Source of the DNA: Candidatus Sulfobium mesophilum
Lineage (GTDB): Bacteria > Nitrospirota > Thermodesulfovibrionia > Thermodesulfovibrionales > UBA6898
DNA: 33,366 nt
Reading direction: 5' to 3'
Assembly (NCBI GenBank): GCA_900302705.1
Contig: OUUY01000066.1
Location: 1-33,366 of the forward strand
In this document: positions 22,700-31,398 of the stretch, in pieces
Layout: the number at the start of each line of letters is the position of its first letter
Numbering within the stretch: the stretch's first letter is position 1
Program-made: the position numbers and the translations under genes
Notes under the pieces: model-generated
What the model saw: only the letters and a program-made list of their open reading frames with translations
Databases searched by the model: none
What the model was told of the DNA's origin: nothing

Positions 22700-23560
22700 G
22701 TGAAAGAAGTTTATCGTCTTGTCGTTGCAACAGTCTGTTTGGTCCTTAGCATAATGTCCGCAGTGGCATTTGCCGCCGAGAATAACGGGAAATTAAAGGT
22801 GCAGATTCCTTCCAACCCCCAACTTTATAGCAGTGCCCCCCAACCGCTAACAGTGGAACAGTGCGGTCAGTGCCACCCAAGTGTGTTTCGCAGCTTAAAA
22901 GAAGAGGGAACAAAGCACCGTTTTGACTGTCAGAAATGCCACACCGCATTCCATGTCTACAACCCTAAAAAGGCAAACTACGATGCCATAATGCCCAAGT
23001 GCGACACCTGCCACAACCAGCCGCATGGCGCAAAGGTAACCGATTGCGCAAGTTGTCACTCAAATCCCCATACCCCCAGGAAAGTGGAGATGAGCGCCAC
23101 ATTGGCAAACGCATGCGGCCAGTGCCATCCGGGCCCGAAAGAACAGTTGGACAACTTTAAGAGCAAGCACTCCAATGTCGCTTGTAACAGCTGCCATACG
23201 GCTCATGGGCTGATCCCATCTTGTTTCAATTGCCATAAACCTCATCTTGAAGGCCAGGAAATAGCAACCTGCACAAAGTGTCATCCTGTCCACAAGCCTT
23301 TGCAGGTAACCTATACAAATGATACTCCTGCGGCAACTTGCGGCGCATGCCACACGACTGTCTACAGCAAATGGCAGAAGACGGAGAGCAAGCATGGAAA
23401 GGTCAATTGCGCACTCTGTCACCATACAAAGCACAAATATGTGCCGCAATGCAAGGAATGCCATTCAGCTCCGCATTCCGAAGGCATCCTTGCCCGTTAT
23501 CCGAAGTGCCTGATCTGCCACCTGGATGTGCACGATCTGCCTGTTAGACCCAAAAAGTAA
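22700..23560 (+). CDS. Periplasmic 12-haem cytochrome c
   Basis: GTG 22700 follows AGGAGG by eight bases. The 286-residue product has a Sec signal peptide (RLVVATVCLVLSIMSAVAFA) and exactly twelve CxxCH haem c motifs, from CGQCH near residue 55 to CLICH near residue 275. There are many additional His residues for bis-His ligation. One haem per ~20 residues indicates a haem wire or electron store rather than an enzyme. It is soluble, with no TM after the signal. It is monocistronic, with a terminator following, and convergent with the NrfD operon, whose periplasmic cytochromes are natural partners. Confidence 0.9.
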   Translation: MKEVYRLVVATVCLVLSIMSAVAFAAENNGKLKVQIPSNPQLYSSAPQPLTVEQCGQCHPSVFRSLKEEGTKHRFDCQKCHTAFHVYNPKKANYDAIMPKCDTCHNQPHGAKVTDCASCHSNPHTPRKVEMSATLANACGQCHPGPKEQLDNFKSKHSNVACNSCHTAHGLIPSCFNCHKPHLEGQEIATCTKCHPVHKPLQVTYTNDTPAATCGACHTTVYSKWQKTESKHGKVNCALCHHTKHKYVPQCKECHSAPHSEGILARYPKCLICHLDVHDLPVRPKK

Positions 23561-23575
23561 ATTAATAACTAAAAT

Positions 23576-23608
23576 GGAGGCCTCCACTAACGGAGGCCTC
23601 CTCTTGTG
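23576..23608 (+). terminator. Intrinsic terminator after the 12-haem cytochrome gene
   Basis: GGAGGCCTCC (23576-23585), loop ACTAAC, then GGAGGCCTCC (23592-23601) gives a 10-bp GC-rich stem followed by TCTTG. Each arm is itself palindromic. Confidence 0.75.
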
Positions 23609-23756
23609 CAGATGGGCGACGTGACAGTTTAAACGGAGGAAAAAAAACGGACAAACTGCACATGCCGCACCTGATAATACTCTTTCTATCTTCTGCCTCG
23701 TTAAACCCTCTCCGGGTCTTTTCTTTTTATGCTATGTCAACAAAATTCTTCTGCAC

Positions 23757-23787
23757 CGAAATAAAAGCGGGACTCATCGTCCCGCTT
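23757..23787 (-). terminator. Intrinsic terminator of the NrfD operon
   Basis: On the minus strand AAGCGGGAC, loop GATGA, GTCCCGCTT (23787-23765) is followed by TTTATTTC. It begins three bases after the NrfD stop codon, marking the operon end. Confidence 0.85.
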
Positions 23788-23790
23788 GGA

Positions 23791-25044
23791 TTAATGAGAG
23801 TCCTTGTAGTTGAATACGGGGAATACCTTGCCGATGAAGTAGAACAGAATAAACGGCATGACGAAGATTCCGACGGCGCCAAAAAGCCCTTCTTTAAGTG
23901 TTTCCAGGTTGTGCGGGATTATCGGGAGGTGATAATGCATGTAGCCGGCGAAGGTCAGTGAAAAAGCCTGACCGCCGATAACAACGTTATACCTCATCAT
24001 GAAAACGCCGAAGAGCACGAGCAGTACACCAATAACCGTCCTTCTCAAGGTCAATCCCGGCAGCAAAAAGAGAGTAAGCGGCAGAAGATTCCCGATGCCG
24101 TACTGAAGGATGAATATGTCCGTGAAGTCTCTGCCGTAAATGACGCTTCTTAAAACATCCCACGACTTCACAGCAGTATATCCCCTGAATATCAGGTCCA
24201 GAAGTTCAAGGCTTATGGCAAAGATCATGAAGAAGAGCAGATACTTTGCTGTTATCTTGACGACATGCATCTCTACGCTCTTTAACTCCTCTTTCGACTG
24301 ATACATTTGATAGGGTGTCTTTTTGCGTGACGCAAGCAGTTTTCTTATCTCCATTACCGCGATGTATGTCAGCAAACAAAGAGCTATTCCTGAGACGATT
24401 GCGGACATTATGAATATGACCGGCATAAGAGGTGTCATCCAGAGGGCGTTAGCCTTTACCGAGCCGAATATGAAGCCTGCATACCCGTGGAGAAAACAGG
24501 CGACAGGTATACCGAGCCCGGCGAGCACCTTAATGGCCTTCTCGTCTTTCTTTAACGCCTCCTCGCTTATGTCGTAAACGCCAAGGGTGAGCGTGCAATA
24601 AAGAATAAATTTCAGCTGCTCTGAAAAAGTCTTGTCCTGTTTATCTTTAAGAGAAAGGGCGATCTCGACAAAATGTTTCCTGTAAAGAAACCATAGTTCG
24701 GATGCGACGATAGCTCCGTACGAAAAGAAAACTATCCCAAAAGCAGCAATAGCAGACGTAAAATGAGAGGTCATCATAACATTTATGCCTCTGAGCGGAT
24801 GCTGCAGATGAAGTACTATAGGCATAGGTGCGGCAAAAAGAAGGGCGAATGAAAATACGAGCGCGAAACGGGCCATATCCTTTAGTTGTTGTATCCCGAA
24901 GACATGGTAGAGTGATGAAAGCACAAACGCACCGGCAACGAGTCCCGTCATGAAAGGATACATTACTATCTGAATGCTCCAGTATATATACTCATTCGGA
25001 TATGTAAAAAGCTCCTTGACTGTCCAAATTTCTCCGTGGACCAT
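23791..25044 (-). CDS. NrfD/PsrC-family quinone-interacting membrane subunit
   Basis: The 417-residue protein is strongly hydrophobic, with about ten TM helices. It has NrfD-family features such as YWSIQIVMYPFMTGLVAGAFV in helix 1, PMPIVLHLQHPLRG after helix 2 and FLHGYAGFIFGSVKA mid-protein. NrfD proteins exchange electrons with menaquinone and pass them to a partner ferredoxin subunit. ATG 25044 follows GGGAGGTGA and lies one base after the ferredoxin stop. The ~40-residue cytoplasmic loop DKQDKTFSEQLKF.. between helices is longer than in minimal NrfD. It is the last gene of the operon. Confidence 0.88.
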   Translation of the reverse strand: MVHGEIWTVKELFTYPNEYIYWSIQIVMYPFMTGLVAGAFVLSSLYHVFGIQQLKDMARFALVFSFALLFAAPMPIVLHLQHPLRGINVMMTSHFTSAIAAFGIVFFSYGAIVASELWFLYRKHFVEIALSLKDKQDKTFSEQLKFILYCTLTLGVYDISEEALKKDEKAIKVLAGLGIPVACFLHGYAGFIFGSVKANALWMTPLMPVIFIMSAIVSGIALCLLTYIAVMEIRKLLASRKKTPYQMYQSKEELKSVEMHVVKITAKYLLFFMIFAISLELLDLIFRGYTAVKSWDVLRSVIYGRDFTDIFILQYGIGNLLPLTLFLLPGLTLRRTVIGVLLVLFGVFMMRYNVVIGGQAFSLTFAGYMHYHLPIIPHNLETLKEGLFGAVGIFVMPFILFYFIGKVFPVFNYKDSH

Positions 25045-25045
25045 C

Positions 25046-25828
25046 CTATTTCACCTCCCTGTCAAGACCTATGTAATACACCTGCGGCTTGGTGCCGTAT
25101 TCCTCTTTCAATATGCCGACCCTCTCCGTCATAATGATTTTTGCTACCGGATCGTTCGGGTCCTTGATGTTTCCGATCTGCCTTGCTCCGAAGGGGCAAG
25201 CCTGAACACAGGCCGTCTTTAAGCCCTTTGTTATCCTGTGGTAACAGAAATTGCACTTCTCGGCTGTATGGTAGACGGGATGAAAGAAACGCACGCCGTA
25301 AGGGCAGCCCATGATGCAATACCCGCAGCCTATACACCATTTCCTGTCGACAAGGACGATGCCGTCGTCAGTCTGGTATGTCGCACCCACAGGGCAGACT
25401 TGAACGCATGGCGGATTTTCGCACTGATTGCAAAGCTTTGGCACAAAGAACGCCTTATCAATATCTTTATCCTTTATATCCTGGTACCTGCCTTCCCCAA
25501 GGTCTATCTTAGATGTAACGAATCCGTCTCTCGCTCCTTTCGGGGTATCGGCGAAGGTCTTGCCGTCTTTTGTGATGACATATCGTTCCACCCACGTCCG
25601 CGTCACATTGGCGTCATAAGGTATCTCGTTTTCAAGTTTGCATGCCTTTACGCACATGCCGCAGCCGACACATTTGTAAGTATCGACGAGGAATACCCAC
25701 CTCGTCTTTGTCTTGCTGCCTGTGGAGGCTAATAGTTCTTTCGGGGTAAGAATCTTAAAGGCGCTAAGCGGCAGGGAGAGTCCCCCCACTACCACGGCTG
25801 TTTTTTTTAGGAAATCTCTTCTGTTCAT
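25046..25828 (-). CDS. Tat-exported 4x[4Fe-4S] ferredoxin subunit (PsrB/NrfC/DsrO type)
   Basis: The start chosen is ATG 25828, giving the Tat signal MNRRDFLKKTAVVVGG; a longer frame begins at 25876. The 260-residue protein has 16 cysteines in four cluster motifs: CVGCGMCVKACK, CNQCENPPCVQVCPVG, CIGCGYCIMGCPYG and the spread CNFCYHR with CVQACPFG. It therefore sits on the periplasmic face and links NrfD to the haem proteins. Its ATG overlaps the stop of the 4-haem gene (ATGA). A good ribosome site GGAGGG precedes it. No molybdoenzyme is encoded in the operon. Confidence 0.92.
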   Translation of the reverse strand: MNRRDFLKKTAVVVGGLSLPLSAFKILTPKELLASTGSKTKTRWVFLVDTYKCVGCGMCVKACKLENEIPYDANVTRTWVERYVITKDGKTFADTPKGARDGFVTSKIDLGEGRYQDIKDKDIDKAFFVPKLCNQCENPPCVQVCPVGATYQTDDGIVLVDRKWCIGCGYCIMGCPYGVRFFHPVYHTAEKCNFCYHRITKGLKTACVQACPFGARQIGNIKDPNDPVAKIIMTERVGILKEEYGTKPQVYYIGLDREVK

Positions 25829-26298
25829 TTCAGGCCCTCCAGAGAAGGTTTGTGAGGGTTGTGGCACATGACGCATTCTGTGTCAGGATTATGGGTGTCC
25901 GGATTAATGCCCCTTATATTTGCCCTGCCGCTTGTCGGATAAGGCAAAAAACTGTGGCATCTCAGGCAGAGCCCCCTGCTTTTGTCGACCGCCAGTTTAG
26001 GCGGCTCTGAAGGATGCTCGAGAGCAGGTCCGTGACAGTCTTCGCAGGGGATGATAGCATGGGGCGTCGTCATTATGCTTTCATATTTGTCCGAATGGCA
26101 GTCCTTGCAGTATTCCGTGCCCTGATATTTGACCTTGACGTTTTTCCACTCTTCAATATTGCCTTGCCTGTACCATCCGTACATATAACCTCTCTCATGG
26201 ACTCCGAAATCCTTTGGGACATAAAATACGCGGACAATCAGGGCGATGCATACAATACTGATTACAACCACCAGCGGACGAAAGACGTGACTTTTCAT
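25825..26298 (-). CDS. Membrane-anchored tetrahaem cytochrome c
   Basis: ATG 26298 follows GAGGTG; a GTG three codons upstream is also in frame. The 157-residue protein has an uncleaved N-terminal anchor (FRPLVVVISIVCIALIVRVF), then four CxxCH sites: CKDCH, CEDCH, CLRCH and CVMCH. The region GYMYGWYRQGNIEEWK between anchor and haems is reminiscent of cytochrome subunits of NrfD-type complexes. It is translationally coupled to the ferredoxin gene through a four-base overlap. It probably passes electrons between the ferredoxin clusters and the 11-haem subunit or soluble cytochromes. Confidence 0.88.
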   Translation of the reverse strand: MKSHVFRPLVVVISIVCIALIVRVFYVPKDFGVHERGYMYGWYRQGNIEEWKNVKVKYQGTEYCKDCHSDKYESIMTTPHAIIPCEDCHGPALEHPSEPPKLAVDKSRGLCLRCHSFLPYPTSGRANIRGINPDTHNPDTECVMCHNPHKPSLEGLK

Positions 26299-26402
26299 AC
26301 GCCACACCTCACCATAAAAGCTACCCCCCTTCGTTATGGTTCAATATTCTATAAAGGCCGGAAATTGTATTTGTTCTGTCCAGCCCCGCGAATTAACGTC
26401 TA

Positions 26403-27404
26403 TTAAGCGCCCAGAAAAAGTTTCGGGTCCCTGTACTCATGGCACTTGACACAGTCCTTTTTGGCCTGCGCGGCAGAAACCCTCCACGAATGAGGCCTAT
26501 GACAGTCCTTGCACTGCATGTTCATGCCCTGGATGTGCATCGAATGCTTTCCCACGTTAATGACGTTCTTATGACAAGTCATACAGTTGCCCCAATTCGG
26601 ACGCGCAGTCTTGTGCGGTTTATGGCACTCGTAGCAGTAGAACTGCATCGGCGCGTCTTCCGGGACATCGATCTTGATCGCCCTTCTGATCGTATTTTCG
26701 TCGGGCTGGTAATGGGTTACGTCGAGCGTGCCTCCGGCGATAAGCTCCTTTCTTACTTTCTCTCCGCCGTGGCAGTAGAGACATTTCGCGCGCCCGGGCT
26801 TGAGGTCGACTGTCCTGTCCGTATGACAGTTCAGACAGGCAAGACCCTCCATGCCGGCCCCGTGGACCTCCCTGCCCTCGTGGCATCTTACGCAGAAACG
26901 CGGCTCAGCTGTGAACTGGTGGATATTGTAGCCATGGCACTTTATGCATTCGATCTGTTCCATGTAATAATGCCTGGCATGAAGCCGCGAGTGGCTGATG
27001 TTTTTTGCAGTCGGCGCCTTAGGGTTCTTTTCCCAGTGGCACTGATAACAGACCTTCCATGCGACAAGGATTTCCCCATGTCGAGGCGATACTGACTTCA
27101 CACCCAGGAAAGCGAACCGGTACATCTGGACCATCTGTTCCTTCTTGGAGGCGTGATGGCAGTCGTGGCAGCCGATGGTTTTGTGTTCGCTCACCTGCCA
27201 CCTCTTGTTTGCGCCGTCATGGACGTGGCAGGTCATACAGGCGTTGGGGTCGTGCTCGAAGTAGTCGTTTATCTTGTACGCTGTGAAACCCATGCCGGCC
27301 ATAATGACCAGCCCTATCACAGCAATGATGATTTTTGCTTTTGCTGAAATGCCTTCACTGAACCAGTTATATAGCCTTGCTATAAGGCTAAGCGGATTAA
27401 ACAT
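26403..27404 (-). CDS. Membrane-anchored 11-haem cytochrome c (NapC/NrfH-like N-terminus)
   Basis: ATG 27404 follows GGGGAGG. The 333-residue protein has a single N-terminal TM (KIIIAVIGLVIMAGMGFTAY) followed at once by a periplasmic domain, as in NapC/NrfH. Eleven CxxCH motifs are visible, the first CMTCH, the last CVKCH. The early spacing CMTCH..CHDCHH and CYQCHW resembles NapC-type haem groups. The other haems form a C-terminal extension. It sits 38 bases after hemL on the same strand and 104 bases before the tetrahaem gene. It is the largest electron carrier of the operon. Confidence 0.88.
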   Translation of the reverse strand: MFNPLSLIARLYNWFSEGISAKAKIIIAVIGLVIMAGMGFTAYKINDYFEHDPNACMTCHVHDGANKRWQVSEHKTIGCHDCHHASKKEQMVQMYRFAFLGVKSVSPRHGEILVAWKVCYQCHWEKNPKAPTAKNISHSRLHARHYYMEQIECIKCHGYNIHQFTAEPRFCVRCHEGREVHGAGMEGLACLNCHTDRTVDLKPGRAKCLYCHGGEKVRKELIAGGTLDVTHYQPDENTIRRAIKIDVPEDAPMQFYCYECHKPHKTARPNWGNCMTCHKNVINVGKHSMHIQGMNMQCKDCHRPHSWRVSAAQAKKDCVKCHEYRDPKLFLGA

Positions 27405-27442
27405 CTTAAAGCCTCCCCTACATTACTGCCATTTATACTTTT

Positions 27443-28729
27443 TTATATTTTTTTAAGCGCTTCGTATGCTGCTCTTACTGTTCTGTCTATGTCCTTATCG
27501 GTATGCGCCAGGGACATGAAACCCGCCTCGAACTGCGATGGTGCCAGATTCACGCCCCTTTGCAGCATCTCCGAAAAGAATTTGGAAAACTTCACGGTGT
27601 CAGAGCTCTTTGCGGTTGTGTAATCAACGACTTCGAGATCGGTAAAGTAGGTGCAGAACATGCTCCCTGCCCTGTAAAAACGGGTCTTGACGCCAGCCAT
27701 TTTGGCAGCATCGATAAGACCTCTTTCAAGAAGGGATGATTTCTTCTCCAACTGTTTGTAAACGCCTTTTTTGGACAATTCCCTGATTGTTTCCACGCCG
27801 GCGGTCATGGCAAGTGGATTGCCCGATAAGGTACCGGCCTGATAGACCGGGCCCTCGGGAGACACCATAGCCATTATGTCTTTCTTCCCTCCGTAAGCCC
27901 CTACCGGCAGTCCGCCCCCGATTATCTTGCCGAGGCATGTCATATCCGGATCAATCCCGTAATACTTCTGCGCTCCTCCGAATGAGACCCTGAAGCCCGT
28001 CATCACCTCATCGAATATCAGGACAATTCCGCGGCTGCGGGTCAGCTTCCGAAGCGTTTCAAGGAATGACGACCTTGGCAGCACACAGCCGATGTTGCCT
28101 ACTACCGGTTCGATTATTACGCAGGCTATGGACCGCCATTCTCTTTCTATCATGGACTTTAATGCCTTCGTGTCATTATAGGGGAGGGTGAGGGTGTTCT
28201 TGGCGCAATCCTTAGGCACCCCCGGGCTGTCAGGTACACCGAAGGTCGTTGCCCCGGAGCCTGCCTTAACCAGGAGGCCGTCGGCGTGCCCGTGATAACA
28301 GCCTTCGAATTTGATGATCTTGTCTCTTCCCGTGAAGCCCCTTGCCACACGGATTGCGCTCATTGTCGCCTCGGTACCGGAGTTTACCATCCGCACCTTG
28401 TCCATAGACGGATAGGCCTTCAGCACCAGTTCCGCCAGTTCAGTTTCAAGTGCAGTTGGCGCGCCGTAGCTTGTGCCTTTTTCAACGGCATTTTTAAGCG
28501 CCTTTACCACCCGGGGGTGTGCATGGCCCAAAATCATGGGGCCCCAGGACAACACGTAATCCAGGTAAGCGTTTCCGTCGGCGTCATAGATCCTCGATCC
28601 CCTGGCTCTCTCGATGAAGAGGGGATTGCCGCCGACCGCCCTGAAGGCACGGACCGGGCTGTTAACACCTCCGGGAATTATTGCTGATGCCTTTTTAAAA
28701 AGAGCTTTTGATATCTCGAATTTTCTCAT
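27443..28729 (-). CDS. hemL: Glutamate-1-semialdehyde 2,1-aminomutase
   Basis: This PLP enzyme converts glutamate-1-semialdehyde to 5-aminolevulinate in the C5 haem pathway. The start chosen is ATG 28729 ([14 protein letters not shown]), the usual HemL N-terminus; a TTG at 28747 is less likely. Motifs: [61 protein letters not shown] and the PLP lysine in [16 protein letters not shown]. The length (428) is normal. It heads the minus-strand run of multihaem cytochrome genes. A TTGACA-based promoter candidate lies just upstream. Confidence 0.95.
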   Translation of the reverse strand: MRKFEISKALFKKASAIIPGGVNSPVRAFRAVGGNPLFIERARGSRIYDADGNAYLDYVLSWGPMILGHAHPRVVKALKNAVEKGTSYGAPTALETELAELVLKAYPSMDKVRMVNSGTEATMSAIRVARGFTGRDKIIKFEGCYHGHADGLLVKAGSGATTFGVPDSPGVPKDCAKNTLTLPYNDTKALKSMIEREWRSIACVIIEPVVGNIGCVLPRSSFLETLRKLTRSRGIVLIFDEVMTGFRVSFGGAQKYYGIDPDMTCLGKIIGGGLPVGAYGGKKDIMAMVSPEGPVYQAGTLSGNPLAMTAGVETIRELSKKGVYKQLEKKSSLLERGLIDAAKMAGVKTRFYRAGSMFCTYFTDLEVVDYTTAKSSDTVKFSKFFSEMLQRGVNLAPSQFEAGFMSLAHTDKDIDRTVRAAYEALKKI

Positions 28730-28749
28730 TGTCAGCGCAAAACCCAATT

Positions 28750-28779
28750 AATTTAGCATAAAGAAACTTACCCTGTCAA
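28750..28779 (-). promoter_or_regulatory. Promoter candidate for hemL and the cytochrome operon
   Basis: On the minus strand a perfect TTGACA (28779-28774) and TAAATT (28755-28750, four of six) are 18 bases apart. The predicted start of transcription is about 14 bases before the hemL ATG. Confidence 0.4.
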
Positions 28780-28803
28780 AAAGGCAGGAAATATCGCTTC
28801 ATA

Positions 28804-28812
28804 TGGTATAAA
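28804..28812 (+). promoter_or_regulatory. Extended -10 promoter candidate for the PpiC gene
   Basis: TGGTATAAA fits TGnTATAAT with one mismatch, 34 bases before ATG 28846. No matching -35 was found. Confidence 0.4.
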
Positions 28813-28845
28813 ATAGAAGGCATTAAATCATCCGGAGGAATAAAA

Positions 28846-29787
28846 ATGAAAAGGATTTTAATGAGTATCTTATGTGCGGGGATGCTTTTTTCCTGTACCC
28901 AAAAAGCGGCTGAGCAGACTACACAACAGGGGCCGGTGGTTGCCAAGGTAGGCACTTCAGGCATAACACAGGCTGATTTCGAGAGGGAGATGAAGTCCCT
29001 GCCTGATTATGCGCAGCAGTTGTTTGTTGGTGAGGCAGGCAAGGAGAAGTTTCTTGAAGAGATAATAAAGAAGGAGATCCTCTATCAGGAGGCCCTGAAG
29101 AAGGGTCTGGACAAGAGCCCTGAATTTAACAGGAAGCTCGAGGAGTTTAAGAAACTGACCCTCGCCTCGGCGCTTTTGGAAAAAGAGATAATGTCGAAGA
29201 ACAAGGTGAGCGAACAGGAAGTCAAGGACTACTATAGCAAACATAAGGAGGACTTCACGACAACTAGCCAGATAAGGGCGAGCCATATCCTTGTAAAGAC
29301 GGAGGCCGAGGCGAACAAGGTTCTGGAGAGACTGAAGAAAGGGGAGAAATTCGAGGAGATCGCGAAGAAGGAGTCTCTGGACAAGGGATCAGCACAAAAC
29401 GGGGGGGACGTCGGATATTTCTCCCGGGGGCAGATGGTACCTGAATTCGAGAGGGCCGCTGCCAGTCTTAAAGTCGGACAACTAAGCGGTCCCGTCAAAA
29501 CATCTTACGGATATCATATTATCAAGGTGACAGACAAGAAGACAGGGCCTGTTGTTGAGTTCGAGAGAGTGAAAGATGTCATCTTCCAGAGGCTCTCAGG
29601 TGAGAGACAGAAAGAGGCGTTTGACAAATATATAGCTGAACTCCGGAAGAAGAAAGACTACGAAGTTGTGATCAACAAAGACGTTCTTGCGAAGATTTCG
29701 CCGGAGATAAAAAAGACGGAGAAGCCGGAGGCAGCACCGGATAAGCCATCCGAAGAAGTGCAGAAGAAAGATGAAAAGAAGAAGTAA
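28846..29787 (+). CDS. PpiC/SurA-type peptidyl-prolyl isomerase, lipoprotein
   Basis: ATG 28846 follows CGGAGGA. The signal sequence ends in LFSC, so Cys17 is a probable lipidation site. Residues ~30-135 form a SurA_N-like helical chaperone region. The parvulin rotamase domain spans ~145-235 with IRASHILVKTEAEA, SLDKGSAQNGGDVGYFSRGQMVPEFE and TSYGYHIIKV. The tail is Lys/Glu/Pro-rich. It should assist folding of exported proteins at the membrane surface, plausibly including the nearby cytochromes. It is divergent from hemL and ends with a strong terminator. Confidence 0.92.
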   Translation: MKRILMSILCAGMLFSCTQKAAEQTTQQGPVVAKVGTSGITQADFEREMKSLPDYAQQLFVGEAGKEKFLEEIIKKEILYQEALKKGLDKSPEFNRKLEEFKKLTLASALLEKEIMSKNKVSEQEVKDYYSKHKEDFTTTSQIRASHILVKTEAEANKVLERLKKGEKFEEIAKKESLDKGSAQNGGDVGYFSRGQMVPEFERAAASLKVGQLSGPVKTSYGYHIIKVTDKKTGPVVEFERVKDVIFQRLSGERQKEAFDKYIAELRKKKDYEVVINKDVLAKISPEIKKTEKPEAAPDKPSEEVQKKDEKKK

Positions 29788-29825
29788 GGGATGACATTGT
29801 CGTAACGAATGCATGAAGGCGTATT

Positions 29826-29857
29826 AAAAAGGCAGGCTGCCCAGCCTGCCTTTTTTT
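29826..29857. terminator. Strong intrinsic terminator after the PpiC gene
   Basis: AGGCAGGCT, loop GCCC, AGCCTGCCT is a 9-bp stem flanked by five A's upstream and a run of T's downstream. It could work on both strands. Confidence 0.9.
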
Positions 29858-29949
29858 GTCACCTCTGCTCTAAAAGAGTTATCATATGTATATGTTCTCA
29901 CAAACAATGACAATTGTAATATCTGCTTTGATATCCGAACGAGGTACCT

Positions 29950-31302
29950 ATGGATAAGCTGGAGGAGTTTCTCAAAGATCCGCATTTTCTGATCGATATC
30001 TTCGAAAATATGAGGGACGGTCTTATGGTCGTTGATACTGAGGGCAACATTCGCGTCTTTAATAAGACAGCGGAAGAGATAACAGGGTATAAAAGAGAAG
30101 AGATCATAGGAAAACCATGCACTGTTCTTGATAGCGATACTTGCGTGGTTGTGGCCGAAGCAGGAACTCAGGGAAAGTGCGACGTTTTCAATTGTGGTTT
30201 TATGCGCAACAAAAAGTGCAGGATGAGGTCGGTTGACGGCCGGCCGGTCTATGTCCTGAAAAATGCAGTGGTTTTGCGGGACGGAAGTGGTGAAATAGTT
30301 GGCGCTGTTGAATCCCTGACAGACATTACGTCTCTCTTCATGAAAGAGCTTGAACTCGAAGACCTCAAGAAAGAACTGAGGGAACAATATTGGTTTAAAG
30401 GATTACTCGGGAAGAGCGCACCCATGCAAAAATTGTATGCTCAGATCCGGAACGCAGCAGAGAGTGAGGCTCCTGTACTTATTTACGGTGAAAGCGGATC
30501 AGGCAAAAACCTCGTTGCCCGTGCTATACATTCGTTAAGTCGTCGTAAGGAGGGACCCTACATGCAAGTGGGCTGCGGCTCACTTAATGATCAGCTCCTC
30601 GAAAGCGAACTCTTTGGTCACAAAAAGGGTTCCTTTACAGGCGCCGTAAGCGACAGAAAGGGGAGGTTCGAGGCAGCCAATCGCGGCAGTATTTTCCTTG
30701 ATGAGATAGGAGATATGCCAATGGTGATGCAGGTGAAACTGCTTCGGGTGCTCGAAGAAAAAGTGCTGGAGCGGGTAGGTGAACAAAATCCTATACAGGT
30801 AGATATTCGTCTTATTTCTGCTACCAACAAAGACCTCTCAAAGCTCGTGTCTGCAGGCAATTTCAGGGAAGATCTTTTCTACAGGGTAAATTCAATTACT
30901 CTCAGGGTTCCTCCTTTGAGGGAGCGGGTCGAAGACATTCCACTCATAGCGCTTCATTATGTCAAAAAGATTGCGGTAGTAAATAATAAAGAGGTAAAAA
31001 GAATCAGCCATGACGCTATGGCGATCATGGGGAACTACAAATGGCCGGGAAATGTGAGGCAGCTTATCAATGCCCTTGAGTATTGTGCAGTGACGTGCAA
31101 GGGCGATACCATCGAGGTCTCAGACCTTCCGGATTATTTGTTGCATAATGATAGGGCTGTGGCAAACGAAAAGCATGTAGGGCGTGAGGAACTTTTCTTA
31201 GCGCTTTCCCAGAATAAAGGCAACAAAACTCTAACCGCAAAACAGCTCGGAATCAGCAGGGTTACCCTCTGGAAAAGGCTCAAAGAGTCCGGGATGGAAT
31301 AA
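29950..31302 (+). CDS. PAS-sigma54 AAA+ activator with Fis-type HTH
   Basis: The start is ATG 29950 after GAGGT. The 450-residue protein has an N-terminal PAS domain (~12-125) with five cysteines (C57, C65, C77, C82, C90) in an inserted loop. Then comes a sigma54-interaction AAA+ domain (~150-380): Walker A GESGSGKN, the sigma54 loop GSFTGA (rather than GAFTGA), Walker B IFLDEIGD and arginine-finger FREDLFYRVN. A Fis-type HTH closes it (TLTAKQLGISRVTLWKRLKE). It activates sigma54 promoters without a receiver domain, so the PAS is the likely signal input, perhaps redox or metal through the cysteines. The transporter gene follows after 96 bases. Confidence 0.92.
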   Translation: MDKLEEFLKDPHFLIDIFENMRDGLMVVDTEGNIRVFNKTAEEITGYKREEIIGKPCTVLDSDTCVVVAEAGTQGKCDVFNCGFMRNKKCRMRSVDGRPVYVLKNAVVLRDGSGEIVGAVESLTDITSLFMKELELEDLKKELREQYWFKGLLGKSAPMQKLYAQIRNAAESEAPVLIYGESGSGKNLVARAIHSLSRRKEGPYMQVGCGSLNDQLLESELFGHKKGSFTGAVSDRKGRFEAANRGSIFLDEIGDMPMVMQVKLLRVLEEKVLERVGEQNPIQVDIRLISATNKDLSKLVSAGNFREDLFYRVNSITLRVPPLRERVEDIPLIALHYVKKIAVVNNKEVKRISHDAMAIMGNYKWPGNVRQLINALEYCAVTCKGDTIEVSDLPDYLLHNDRAVANEKHVGREELFLALSQNKGNKTLTAKQLGISRVTLWKRLKESGME

Positions 31303-31398
31303 GTTCCTCTGAGCATAATATCCCTTTTTGTAATCAGTCTCGTCGTCGGCATAAAAAGGAAAAATGCAAAATAAGATTGTTGTAAACCAGAGTAAGCT

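Noticed and set aside
23662-23961. Plus-strand frame after the 12-haem gene
   Set aside because: It crosses the operon terminator and runs into the nrfD coding region antisense; there is no domain signal.
26439-27095. A 218-codon plus-strand frame within the 11-haem gene
   Set aside because: The minus strand encodes eleven CxxCH motifs. The plus-strand frame is a by-product of biased codons.
31303-31398. Possible sigma54 (-24/-12) promoter before the YeeE gene
   Set aside because: A GG and a GC are present, but not at the required 10-base separation; no match to TGGCAC-N5-TTGC was found.
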